A stretch of 64,000 bases of DNA from an uncultured Sphingomonadaceae bacterium. Its GTDB lineage: Bacteria; Pseudomonadota; Alphaproteobacteria; Sphingomonadales; Sphingomonadaceae. The notes beneath the pieces are model-generated. The model saw only the letters and a program-made list of their open reading frames with translations. It was not told the DNA's origin and did not search any database. Made by a program: the position numbers and the translations under genes. Of this stretch, positions 43,262 to 51,177 are shown in pieces. The stretch spans positions 868,001 to 932,000 of the forward strand of contig CANMFX010000001.1 of NCBI GenBank assembly GCA_947497315.1, read 5' to 3'. Numbering within the stretch: position 1 is the first letter of the stretch; each line of letters opens with the position of its first letter.

Positions 43262-44008
43262 CTAATTGTTCGGCAATTGCATCAGGCTGGCGCCGCTGCT
43301 GTCGATATCCTTGGCGGTGGACAGCAATTTGACCTGTGTTTGCCAGGCGCGGCTCGCTTCGATCATGTCGACAAGCGCGGCCGTCATGTTGACGTTCGAT
43401 CCTTCGAGCGATCCGGAGGTTAGCCGTGCGTCGGCATCGGCCGGTAAAGCGCCGCCGTCCCGGACGCGGAACAGATTGTCATTGCCCTTGACGATATCGC
43501 TGCCGGTGAAGGACACCAGCGCCAGCCGGTCAATCTGCTGCATCTGGCCGGTTGTATCGCCTTGCGGCAAGATCCAGACGTCGCCGTCTTTGGCAATGCT
43601 GATCCGGTCGGCAGGCGGGATGATCAGCGGACCGCCTTCGCCCAGTACCGGATCGCCTGCGCCGGTTGTGACGAGCCCGGTCTCGCCGAGCTGCAGATCA
43701 CCGCGCCTTGTATAGGCGGGCTCTCCATCAGGCCCCTGAACCGACAGCATGGCGTCGCCGTCCAGCGCAATATCCAAGGCGCGGCCAGTTACCGTTACTG
43801 ATCCGGAGGTCATGTCAGCGGCCAGCACCCGTTCATGGGCCATGGCCCGGCTATCCAGCTCGGCGCTGCTGAGATGCTTTGCCTTGGCGTTGACAATCTC
43901 GGCGCGAAAACCGGTTGTGCTGGCATTGGCCATATTGTTCGCAATCGCCGTCTGCCGGGCCATTATACCCTGCATCGCGGACAGGCTGCTGTGGATCATC
44001 TTGTCCAT
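43262..44008 (-). CDS. flgF: Proximal rod protein FlgF
   Basis: 248 residues. N-terminal SSLSAMQGIMARQTAIANNMANASTTGFRAEI and C-terminal GSNVNMTAALVDMIEASRAWQTQVKLLSTAKDID match the flgF branch. 13 bp separate it from flgG and 24 bp from flgE. Confidence 0.93.
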   Translation of the reverse strand: MDKMIHSSLSAMQGIMARQTAIANNMANASTTGFRAEIVNAKAKHLSSAELDSRAMAHERVLAADMTSGSVTVTGRALDIALDGDAMLSVQGPDGEPAYTRRGDLQLGETGLVTTGAGDPVLGEGGPLIIPPADRISIAKDGDVWILPQGDTTGQMQQIDRLALVSFTGSDIVKGNDNLFRVRDGGALPADADARLTSGSLEGSNVNMTAALVDMIEASRAWQTQVKLLSTAKDIDSSGASLMQLPNN

Positions 44009-44032
44009 TTTTCAGGCCTCCTTCGGGCTGTA

Positions 44033-44863
44033 TCAGACCTGCAAGTTGATGATCGTCTGGGTCAGCGTGTTGGCGGTTTCGATCGCTTGGGCATTGGCCT
44101 GGAAATTCCGCTGGGCACCGATCAGGGATACCAGCTCTTCGGTCAGGTCGACATTCGCGCGCTCCAGCATACCGGACCGCAATTCGCCCATCGGGCCAGC
44201 TCCGGCACTATTGATTTGCGGGTCGCCGCTCTCTCCTGTCGCCTGCCAGTGCGCGTCACCAATCGGGCGCAGGCCTTCGACGTTGGTGAAGGAGGACATG
44301 GCGATGGAGCCGAGATTTTCCGTATTGCCATTGGCATAGGTTGCGGTGACAAGTCCGGCGGTATTAATCGATATATTGGCGAGCACGGCCGCGGGATCCG
44401 CTGGATCAAATTCGGGCAGGACAAAGCCTGTCATGTCGCCAATGGCCGTGGAAGTCACAACGCCGTTCACGTCCACCGGTAACAGCTGCACAATACTGCC
44501 TAGTGTATCGATGACTTCGCGGTCCGAGTTAATGCCGAACGCGCCGTTGCGGGTAAAGCTGAGTTCCTCGGCCGGGGGCTGTCCGCGCACTGCGAAAAAG
44601 CCTTCGCCCGCTATCGCAAGATCAAGCGTCTTGCCGGTGGATTCCAAAGTGCCTTGCGCGAATTGCTGCGTGATCCCGTTCAGCCGGACGCCTTGACCAG
44701 CGACGGTTTTGGTCGACTGGGTCGGTGCAGCGGCGAACAGGTCGCCAAATATCGCGCGGCTGCGTTTAAAGCCAACGGAGCCTGCATTGGCCACGTTGTT
44801 CGATATGGTCGAAAGGTCGGTTTGAGCACCTTTTAGGCCCGACAGGGACGTGTAGAATGACAT
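44033..44863 (-). CDS. flgE: Short flagellar hook protein FlgE
   Basis: 276 residues from the ATG at 44863 behind AAGGAG. N-terminus SLSGLKGAQTDLSTISNNVANAGSVGFKRSRAIFGDLF and C-terminus RANVDLTEELVSLIGAQRNFQANAQAIETANTLTQTIINLQV are those of hook proteins. Position between flgD and flgF supports FlgE. It is shorter than the ~400 residues of E. coli FlgE, suggesting that part of the outer hook domains is missing; alternatively it is a FlgG-like protein in the hook position. Confidence 0.85.
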   Translation of the reverse strand: MSFYTSLSGLKGAQTDLSTISNNVANAGSVGFKRSRAIFGDLFAAAPTQSTKTVAGQGVRLNGITQQFAQGTLESTGKTLDLAIAGEGFFAVRGQPPAEELSFTRNGAFGINSDREVIDTLGSIVQLLPVDVNGVVTSTAIGDMTGFVLPEFDPADPAAVLANISINTAGLVTATYANGNTENLGSIAMSSFTNVEGLRPIGDAHWQATGESGDPQINSAGAGPMGELRSGMLERANVDLTEELVSLIGAQRNFQANAQAIETANTLTQTIINLQV

Positions 44864-44892
44864 GAAATTTCTCCTTAGAAAGGAATGATAAT

Positions 44893-45525
44893 TTAGCTGA
44901 GGCGGATGGCGTCGGAGAGCCAATAGTCCCCGCGCGGTGTGACAAGGCGCGCATTGCCGCCATCGGTTGGCGACTGCACCGCATCGACGGTGGTCCAGGA
45001 TGACAGGCCGGATATCGCCCCGCCATTGACCCGTATCTTGAGCGCGCCGAGATCAAGCGGATGGCCATCGCTGTCCAGCGCGTCCCATTCAAAGGCGATT
45101 GTTCCGGCTTCCTGTTCGCCCAGCTCGATCGCCTGGACAATTTCGCCGCTGTCGTTGAGAAAATCGATCGACAGATCAGAGGCGGGCGCGTTCAGCATGA
45201 ACTCTCCGGCATATTGACCGGCGTCATTCGGCACCGCCATATTGCCGGGCAGCAGGACATTGCGCCCCAGCCAGCTTGATGCATCGCCGATCCGGTTCGC
45301 GTCATTGAGCTGCCTGAGCGATGCGTTCATTTCCTCAATCCCCGCAACGGTTGAAAATTGTGCCATCTGGCCCACCATCGCGTTGCTATCCAATGGTTCG
45401 AACGGGTCCTGCATTTTCAGCTGCGCGGTCATCAGGCGCAGAAACGCAGCCTGATCGAGATTATTGCCCGAGACGCTTGCAGCAGCCCCTGTGGTTGCCG
45501 GGTCTATATTGTTGATAATAGTCAT
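44893..45525 (-). CDS. flgD: Hook-cap/scaffold protein FlgD
   Basis: 210 residues. The N-terminal SGNNLDQAAFLRLMTAQLKMQDPFEPLDSNAMVGQMAQFSTVAGIEEMNASL is the FlgD signature; the C-terminus has the Ig-like domain (EQEAGTIAFEWDALDSDGHPLDLGALKIRVNG). It caps the growing hook. Its ATG overlaps the flgC stop by one base. Confidence 0.94.
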   Translation of the reverse strand: MTIINNIDPATTGAAASVSGNNLDQAAFLRLMTAQLKMQDPFEPLDSNAMVGQMAQFSTVAGIEEMNASLRQLNDANRIGDASSWLGRNVLLPGNMAVPNDAGQYAGEFMLNAPASDLSIDFLNDSGEIVQAIELGEQEAGTIAFEWDALDSDGHPLDLGALKIRVNGGAISGLSSWTTVDAVQSPTDGGNARLVTPRGDYWLSDAIRLS

Positions 45526-45929
45526 TATTTCCCCATCCTTACGGTTTCCAATATGAGTGATTTTGCGGTCTGAAGGACCTGCACATTATTCTGATACTGC
45601 TGGGCGGTTTCGATCATCTCGACCATCTCGGTTGCTTCATCGACTCCCGCTTCCCAGACATAGCCATCGGCATCGGCCATCGGATGGGCGGGATCATGAC
45701 GCTTTTTTGGCTGGGTATCGGATTGCACGATGCGCTCGACATCGACCGTGGCCATATCCGGGCCATCCACATAGGTACGAAAGACGGGCTTGAGAGCACG
45801 AAACGCTTCGGCTTCGCTGCTTGCCACCGACCGTGCATTGGCCATGTTCGAGGCGGTGGTGTTCAGCCGCGTGAGCTGTGCCACCATGGCGCGCCCGGCA
45901 ACGTCAAATATGTTCATCGCTTCTGCCAT
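45525..45929 (-). CDS. flgC: Proximal rod protein FlgC
   Basis: 134 residues from the ATG at 45929, which overlaps the flgB stop as TGATG; an internal ATG at 45917 is possible. NIFDVAGRAMVAQLTRLNTTASNMANARSV at the N-terminus and GVDEATEMVEMIETAQQYQNNVQVLQTAKSLILETVRMG at the end are conserved FlgC blocks. Confidence 0.93.
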   Translation of the reverse strand: MAEAMNIFDVAGRAMVAQLTRLNTTASNMANARSVASSEAEAFRALKPVFRTYVDGPDMATVDVERIVQSDTQPKKRHDPAHPMADADGYVWEAGVDEATEMVEMIETAQQYQNNVQVLQTAKSLILETVRMGK

Positions 45930-46273
45930 CACTCGCCCTTCATCGCGCGGCGCAAGGTGCCGATGCGGCCGTCAAGAAAAGACAAGGTCGTGCGATACTG
46001 CACCGCATTTTCGGCAAAGAGCGTCTGTTCGGTAGAAAGCTCCACGGTGTTGCCATCCATGGAGGGCTGGAGCGGGACGCGATAGCCGATATGCCGATCC
46101 GCGCTGTCGTTCAGCGTCTCGCCGTCCACCAGTGAAGCCATGGCTTTGTTAAAGTCGAGATCGCGCGCCTTGTAATTGGGCGTGGCGGCGTTGGCGATAT
46201 TCGACGCCAGCATGTTCAGCCGCTGCGCACGCAGCGCCAGAGTATCTCCATAGATACCGAAAATCCTGTCCAT
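45929..46273 (-). CDS. flgB: Proximal rod protein FlgB
   Basis: 114 residues from the ATG at 46273; AAGGAG lies about 15 bases upstream and frames further upstream look wrong for the family. FGIYGDTLALRAQRLNMLASNIANAATPNYKARDLDF is the FlgB motif and the end mirrors FlgC (TLFAENAVQYRTTLSFLDGRI). First gene of the flgB-L run. Confidence 0.92.
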   Translation of the reverse strand: MDRIFGIYGDTLALRAQRLNMLASNIANAATPNYKARDLDFNKAMASLVDGETLNDSADRHIGYRVPLQPSMDGNTVELSTEQTLFAENAVQYRTTLSFLDGRIGTLRRAMKGE

Positions 46274-46373
46274 AGCCGGAACCAATGCTCCTTCCTCGCA
46301 AGGGTAAACATGCCTCCGCGCCATCCGTTTTGATGGGCAGAGAGCCAATTTCCTTTTCTTCTCCCTCTACTTC

Positions 46374-46388
46374 GCAAAGGGTGTGCCA
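46374..46388 (-). promoter_or_regulatory. Sigma-54 promoter of flgBCDEFGHIJKL
   Basis: Minus strand TGGCACACCCTTTGC: -24 GG (46387/46386) and -12 GC (46375/46374) are separated by exactly 10 bases, and TGGCAC and TTGC match the consensus TGGCACR-N4-TTGC. It lies 100 bp upstream of flgB. It indicates class II/III control by RpoN plus a FlbD/FleQ-type activator. Confidence 0.85.
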
Positions 46389-46453
46389 AAGTCCAAATGT
46401 CCCGCAATTCCGCCCTTCTCCTGAAACGAACACAGCAAAGCGTCAAAAAACTG

Positions 46454-46491
46454 CGCCAATATTTTGGCGTTGCGCGACAATTATTTGTCGC
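46454..46491. promoter_or_regulatory. Two adjacent inverted repeats, candidate activator sites
   Basis: CGCCAA-TATT-TTGGCG at 46454-46469 and GCGACAA-TTAT-TTGTCGC at 46474-46491. They lie 66-117 bp upstream of the flgB sigma-54 promoter, the distance at which enhancer-binding proteins act, and also upstream of the divergent motA-like gene. Confidence 0.5.
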
Positions 46492-46520
46492 AACTGGCTC
46501 GCCAGTGATGGGAGGCCTAG

Positions 46521-47192
46521 TTGCAAGCTATAGTTGAACTGTTTGATCCGTTGGTGCTTGCGATCGTCTGGCTGGGCGCGATTGCCGTTGTCGGTCTTCA
46601 GGAAGGCAGCGGCGGTTTGATCCGCAGTTTTACCGCATGGCATGTCCTACTGCGCGCCGACCCGGTTCGCGATGCCCAAATGGCGCGCCAATCCCTGCAT
46701 CAGGTCGAGGCAGTGATGGATGGCAAGGGCCTGCAATGTGTTGACCAGGTCGATGCCAAAAGCGCTTTCGTTGCACGCGCCGCGGCCTATCTTGCAAGAC
46801 ATGAGGATATACGGGCATTCTCCCGGTGGGCGGGCGCCGACCTGAATGACCGGGAGGCACGGCATAACAGCGTGATCCGTTTCTGGATGGCAGTGGCCGA
46901 TGTCGCCCCGGCCATCGGGATGGTCGGGACGATCATCGGGCTGGTGCGGATGTTTCAGGATTTGAACGACCCGGCCAATCTGGGATCAGCAATGGCGCTG
47001 GCGCTGCTGACCACTTTCTATGGTCTCGTCCTGTCCAACCTGATTGCAGCACCGATAGCGCAGCGTTTCCTGCGTCTGTCCACGGAAGAGCTGAAGTGGC
47101 AGAGGATATTGACGGACCGGCTGATTGCTCTGGGCCAAAAAAGCCAGACCCGTGGTCGCCATGCGCTCGGTCAGAGGCCGATATGCGCCTGA
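46521..47192 (+). CDS. MotA/ExbB-like proton channel protein
   Basis: 223 residues with a TTG start at 46521, supported by GGGAGG at 46510-46515. Two-helix MotA/TolQ/ExbB core: VADVAPAIGMVGTIIGLVRMFQD, LGSAMALALLTTFYGLVLSNLIAAPIAQ. It differs from the canonical motA at 37.3 kb and is coupled to a MotB-like gene by a 10-bp overlap. It could be a second stator, or a specialised flagellar-associated ion channel. In the middle is a long charged loop. Confidence 0.82.
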   Translation: MQAIVELFDPLVLAIVWLGAIAVVGLQEGSGGLIRSFTAWHVLLRADPVRDAQMARQSLHQVEAVMDGKGLQCVDQVDAKSAFVARAAAYLARHEDIRAFSRWAGADLNDREARHNSVIRFWMAVADVAPAIGMVGTIIGLVRMFQDLNDPANLGSAMALALLTTFYGLVLSNLIAAPIAQRFLRLSTEELKWQRILTDRLIALGQKSQTRGRHALGQRPICA

Positions 47193-47701
47193 TACCGGCC
47201 AATCGCTGGTCGCTGGCCTTTGCTGATCTCACTTTGTTGATGCTGGGGTTTGTGGTCCTGTCTTTTGTTCGGCCAGCGCCGCCGACGGATCGGGTGGATG
47301 CTGACGTGAATTTGCCAGCGATAGAATTTGCGTGGCCGGCTTCTGTGCTGTTTGAACCCCGTGAAGCTATGCTTACTGCCATCGGCAGGGAAAAAGCCAG
47401 CGAGGTTGCGGGGGCAGCAGGTACCGGCGCACGCCAAATCAACGTATCGATGACGGGACGTTCCGACGCTTCTGTCCGGCTCGATCAATGGGAGTTATCG
47501 GCCGCGCGGATGGCAGCTTTCGCACGCGGGTTAAAGGCATCGGGCGTTGATGAATCAGCCATAGTGATCGGTGGGCAAAGCCAAGTGATAGATGATGAGC
47601 CACAGCATCTAATAGCTACGATCAGGACATCATCCTCCGTTGTCGCTCCGGCCAATGGCACGGCCCTTGCTTCTCAAATTACGAATGATTTGGAGGAGTG
47701 A
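47183..47701 (+). CDS. MotB/OmpA-like partner protein
   Basis: 172 residues from the ATG at 47183, overlapping the channel gene by 10 bp. One membrane helix (WSLAFADLTLLMLGFVVLSFV) with an aspartate in the position of the MotB proton carrier, then an OmpA-like C-terminal part (MTGRSDASVRLDQWELSAARMAAFARGLKASGVDES), short and missing much of a normal peptidoglycan-binding region. Together with the upstream gene it is a candidate second stator or a relative of it. Confidence 0.75.
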   Translation: MRLIPANRWSLAFADLTLLMLGFVVLSFVRPAPPTDRVDADVNLPAIEFAWPASVLFEPREAMLTAIGREKASEVAGAAGTGARQINVSMTGRSDASVRLDQWELSAARMAAFARGLKASGVDESAIVIGGQSQVIDDEPQHLIATIRTSSSVVAPANGTALASQITNDLEE

Positions 47702-47703
47702 AA

Positions 47704-48213
47704 ATGCAGAGATTATATAAGATAGGCGGAGTTGTGGCGATATCATGCTGGTTGGTTAGCTCTCCGGCACAGGCACAAACCCACGAAAGCCTTTCCGGTC
47801 TGGACAAGAAACTGGCGGAGTTTCTTGGCAATGAGCAAGGTGCAGTGGACGGCGCGCGCGGCGTGATTGATCGGCGGTTGAAATTAAGGAAATGCCCCGA
47901 AGCATTGCAGATGGAAAAACGGAGCGAGGGCCTCGCGATCATAAAATGTACATCGCTGAACTGGCGTATTTCTGTGCCACTGACGCGGCAAAGTCATGGC
48001 AGTCATCGCGTGCGCCAATCACAGATGATGGTCAAGCGCGGCCAACCCGTTTTGCTGGTCGCGCGAAAAAGCGGCTTTCTGGTCTCTCGGCAGATGCAGG
48101 CGGATCGTGGCGGCCGTCTTGGCGAGATCATTCCGGTCCGTGCGACCCGAAAATCCCGCCCGATACTGGCGGAGATAGTCGGTCAGGGGCGCGTTGCCCT
48201 GCCGGTTTTCTGA
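47704..48213 (+). CDS. flgA: P-ring assembly chaperone FlgA
   Basis: 169 residues from the ATG at 47704, with GGAGG upstream. Signal peptide of about 24 residues (AQA). The C-terminal SAF/FlgA domain is shown by VKRGQPVLLVARKSGFLVSRQMQADRGGRLGEIIPVR and QGRVALPVF. Helps FlgI polymerise in the periplasm. It sits on the plus strand within a four-gene run. Confidence 0.88.
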   Translation: MQRLYKIGGVVAISCWLVSSPAQAQTHESLSGLDKKLAEFLGNEQGAVDGARGVIDRRLKLRKCPEALQMEKRSEGLAIIKCTSLNWRISVPLTRQSHGSHRVRQSQMMVKRGQPVLLVARKSGFLVSRQMQADRGGRLGEIIPVRATRKSRPILAEIVGQGRVALPVF

Positions 48214-48275
48214 TTTTTCCTAAACCCGCTGTCCGGGAACCCGTTTTAACAGGCAGGCATGCTTAAGGAGACGTC

Positions 48276-48578
48276 ATGATAGACAAGATGAGTGCGTTTT
48301 ACGGCCGGGCAATCGGTCCGGGACAAAGCGATCCGGTCCGGCCAGCGGATAGGCCAGATGTCATGCAAGGCGCCGGCACCGACAAGGCCAGAAGCTCTGC
48401 GGAGAGCAGCGGCTTGGCCAGCGCCATAGATCATATGGTACAGCAGGGCATGCCCGTTGACAGTGCGCGCATTCAGGTCATTCGTCAGGCCATTGCCGAC
48501 GGTCAATATCCGGTTGATCCGATGAAAATCGCGGAAAATATGGTCGACTTCGACCGATCCGGCGGCGACTTTTCATGA
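48276..48578 (+). CDS. flgM: Anti-sigma-28 factor FlgM
   Basis: 100 residues, with AAGGAG before the ATG. The C-terminal half DSARIQVIRQAIADGQYPVDPMKIAENMVDFD is the sigma-28-binding signature. It holds FliA inactive until it is exported through the finished hook. FliA is encoded 2.6 kb downstream in the same direction. Confidence 0.9.
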   Translation: MIDKMSAFYGRAIGPGQSDPVRPADRPDVMQGAGTDKARSSAESSGLASAIDHMVQQGMPVDSARIQVIRQAIADGQYPVDPMKIAENMVDFDRSGGDFS

Positions 48579-48883
48579 CAGCGGATTTGCTGAGCAATCT
48601 TGAGCAAGGCTTTGAAGCATTGGTGGAGGCGCTCGATGGACAGGACCCGGACCAGATTATCGCGGCGGCAGCAGCCATAAGGCCTTTGGTGGCGGCGGTC
48701 GATCAAACCGGTGCTTGGCGTCAGAGCGACGCCCTAAAAAACCGCGTGCTGACCCTGTCAAAACTGATTGAGGCGGCCCGGTTCCGAGTCAATAAATTGA
48801 CGAATTTGAACCAGCAGCGCGCCATTAATTTGTCACATGCGTTGGGTGCGGGTATCGCGCCCACCTATGATAGGCTGTCATAA
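48575..48883 (+). CDS. FlgN-like export chaperone
   Basis: 102 residues; the ATG overlaps the flgM stop (ATGA). Helical, with LLSNLEQGFEALVEALDGQDPDQIIAAAAAI and an end rich in Leu/Asn. Position after flgM and length fit FlgN, the chaperone of FlgK and FlgL, but similarity in sequence is weak. Two genes after it starts flhA. Confidence 0.65.
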   Translation: MTADLLSNLEQGFEALVEALDGQDPDQIIAAAAAIRPLVAAVDQTGAWRQSDALKNRVLTLSKLIEAARFRVNKLTNLNQQRAINLSHALGAGIAPTYDRLS

Positions 48884-48934
48884 ATTATTGAATATAAGTC
48901 AAAATCCTAGAGCCTTCCGAAACATTCTGAGCGA

Positions 48935-48951
48935 CTGGCACGGGCTTTGCT
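48935..48951 (+). promoter_or_regulatory. Sigma-54 promoter of flhA-fliA
   Basis: CTGGCACGGGCTTTGCT: -24 GG at 48937-48938 and -12 GC at 48949-48950 with 10 bases between. It matches YTGGCACG-N4-TTGCW almost exactly. It starts a transcript just before the flhA leader. Confidence 0.9.
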
Positions 48952-48982
48952 GATCTGATTCCAAATAACTTTGGGATATAAC

Positions 48983-49033
48983 ATGACGCAAAACCAAATA
49001 TGCCATCACCGTGGCGCGCTCGCCAGATGCTAG
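48983..49033 (+). CDS. Possible 16-codon leader peptide before flhA
   Basis: ATG at 48983 opens a frame of 16 codons (MTQNQICHHRGALARC) that ends in TAG at 49031-49033, just after the flhA ATG at 49027 in another frame. GGGAT lies ten bases upstream. The overlap would couple translation of flhA to this short frame. It is a small ORF; coding evidence is only its placement. Confidence 0.3.
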   Translation: MTQNQICHHRGALARC

Positions 49034-51177
49034 CCTTTCTCTCGTCTCATCAGGCGCGTCTGGGTGATACGGCGCGGGCGGGCATATTGCCCATCGCGAC
49101 CCTTTTGCTGGTCATCTTCATGGTGCTTCCGGTTCCCGTGACGGTGCTGGACATCGGCTTCATTGCGAATATCACGATTGCGTTGGCGGTTCTTATGGTC
49201 GCGCTAAATGCGGCCAAGCCTCTCGACTTTTCCAGCTTTCCCACCGTGCTGCTGTTTGCGACCCTGTTGCGGCTGGCACTCAACGTCGCGTCAACCCGTG
49301 TAGTGCTGGTCGAGGGGCATGCCGGGCCACATGCGGCGGGGCAGGTGATCGAGGCGTTTGGCAATTTCCTGATCGGCGGTGATTATGTGGTCGGGATATT
49401 TGTCTTTACGATCCTGATGATCATCAATCTGGTGGTGATTACCAAGGGTGCCGGGCGCGTATCCGAGGTCACGGCGCGGTTCACGCTTGATGCAATGCCG
49501 GGCAAGCAGATGGCAATTGATGCTGATCTGAACGCCGGCCTGCTGTCGCCCGAGGAAGCCAAGGAGCGGCGGCAGGAAGTGGCAACGGAATCCGACTTTT
49601 ACGGGTCGATGGACGGCGCGTCCAAATTTGTGAAGGGCGACGCTGTTGCCGGCGTGCTGATCCTGATCATCAACATATTGGGCGGCATGATCCTGGGCAT
49701 AGTCAGCCACGATATGGCCGTGGGTGATGCAGCCCAAACCTATGTGTTGCTCGCCGTTGGTGACGCTCTGGTGGCGCAGGTGCCAGCCTTGCTATTGTCG
49801 ATTGCGGCGGCGGCCATCGTCACCCGTGTGGCCTCGCCAATGGACCTCTCGGGGCAGATTGGCAGCCAGTTTGGCAATCCCAAAGCGTGGATACCGGTTG
49901 CCGCGATCCTTAGCATAATCGGCCTGTTGCCGGGTATGCCGCATTTCATCATCCTGCCCATTGCCGCGATGGCCGGGTTTTTTGCGTGGCGGATGCTGCG
50001 ACGTGATCAGACCGCAGCTGCTCCGCCACCAGTGCAGACACCGGAACAGACCAACCATATTGCGTGGAGCGACGTTACTGATGGCGCGGTACTCAATATT
50101 GAAATCGGCTATGCGCTGGTGCCGCTGGTTGATGAGCGCAAGGGCGCACCGCTGATGCAGCGGCTGACCGGCATCCGGCGGCAATTGTCGCGCGAACTGG
50201 GCTTCGTGGTGCCGCTGGTCCGGGTGAAGGACAATATGGCGCTCGCTGCCAATGCCTATCGTATCCAGATCAGCGGCGTGACGCTGGGCGAGGATGAGGC
50301 GTGGCCAGAGGACCTGCTGGCGCTCGACAGTGGTGACATTGATGGCATGGTAGAAGGCAAGACGTGCAAGGACCCGACCTTCGGGCTCGATGCGCTTTGG
50401 ATTTCGCCGGACAAGCGCAGTGAAGCGGTGGTGGCTGGCTATACGGTCGTCGATGCGTCCACCGTCATTGCGACCCATTTCAATCATCTTGTCGGGCTGG
50501 GCGCTGCTGAATTGTTCGGCATGGATGAGGCGCAGGGCCTGCTCGACAATCTCAAGGAGCGCGCGCCGCAACTGGTCGAGGGGCTGACCCCGAAACCGCT
50601 CAGCCTCTATCAGGTGACCGCGATCTGCCGCGCGCTGCTCAGCGAGGGTGTGCCGCTGAAGGATTTTCGCCGGCTTTGTGAGGCGATGGTGCAGGCAGCG
50701 GCGGATGATGCCGGGACTGAAACGCCATCACTGGACAATATTGTAGATGGTGTGCGGGGGCGTATCGGGTCGCTGATCATACAGGCGCTGGTGCCGATCA
50801 ACATGCCGCTGCCGGTGATCACGCTGGGCGCGGATCTTGAAACATTGCTCGCTGAGGCGATTGAGGCAGGCGGCGGGGCATCGCATCCGGTGGAGCCGGG
50901 GCTGGCGCAGAAAATTGTCGCGTCGGTCGAGGAAGCCGCCCGCCCGATCATGGCGGAGGCGCGGCGCTTTGCGATTGTGACCTCGCCGACGGCTCGGCGG
51001 ACACTGCTCCGGCTGCTGCGGCCCCACCTTCCCGAAACGCCGGTGCTGTCATTCGAGGAACTGCCCGATGACAAGGCGGTCGAGGTGGTCGCGGTCGTCG
51101 GCGGGCAATCCCAACCCCTACCACGTGAGCAGACGGAACAGACCGAGCCAGTTGAACAAACAAAGGACCCCGCATGA
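49027..51177 (+). CDS. flhA: Flagellar type III export gate protein FlhA
   Basis: 716 residues from the ATG at 49027 (725 from 49000, which has no ribosome site). Eight N-terminal membrane helices with the FHIPEP-type block KPLDFSSFPTVLLFATLLRLALNVASTRVVL, and a large cytoplasmic domain (VTAICRALLSEGVPLKDFRRL, PVITLGADLETLLAEAIEAGGG). FlhA forms a nonameric ring that docks chaperone-substrate complexes. The fliA start overlaps the stop. A run of flhB/fliQR genes usual elsewhere is not in the window. Confidence 0.95.
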   Translation: MLAFLSSHQARLGDTARAGILPIATLLLVIFMVLPVPVTVLDIGFIANITIALAVLMVALNAAKPLDFSSFPTVLLFATLLRLALNVASTRVVLVEGHAGPHAAGQVIEAFGNFLIGGDYVVGIFVFTILMIINLVVITKGAGRVSEVTARFTLDAMPGKQMAIDADLNAGLLSPEEAKERRQEVATESDFYGSMDGASKFVKGDAVAGVLILIINILGGMILGIVSHDMAVGDAAQTYVLLAVGDALVAQVPALLLSIAAAAIVTRVASPMDLSGQIGSQFGNPKAWIPVAAILSIIGLLPGMPHFIILPIAAMAGFFAWRMLRRDQTAAAPPPVQTPEQTNHIAWSDVTDGAVLNIEIGYALVPLVDERKGAPLMQRLTGIRRQLSRELGFVVPLVRVKDNMALAANAYRIQISGVTLGEDEAWPEDLLALDSGDIDGMVEGKTCKDPTFGLDALWISPDKRSEAVVAGYTVVDASTVIATHFNHLVGLGAAELFGMDEAQGLLDNLKERAPQLVEGLTPKPLSLYQVTAICRALLSEGVPLKDFRRLCEAMVQAAADDAGTETPSLDNIVDGVRGRIGSLIIQALVPINMPLPVITLGADLETLLAEAIEAGGGASHPVEPGLAQKIVASVEEAARPIMAEARRFAIVTSPTARRTLLRLLRPHLPETPVLSFEELPDDKAVEVVAVVGGQSQPLPREQTEQTEPVEQTKDPA

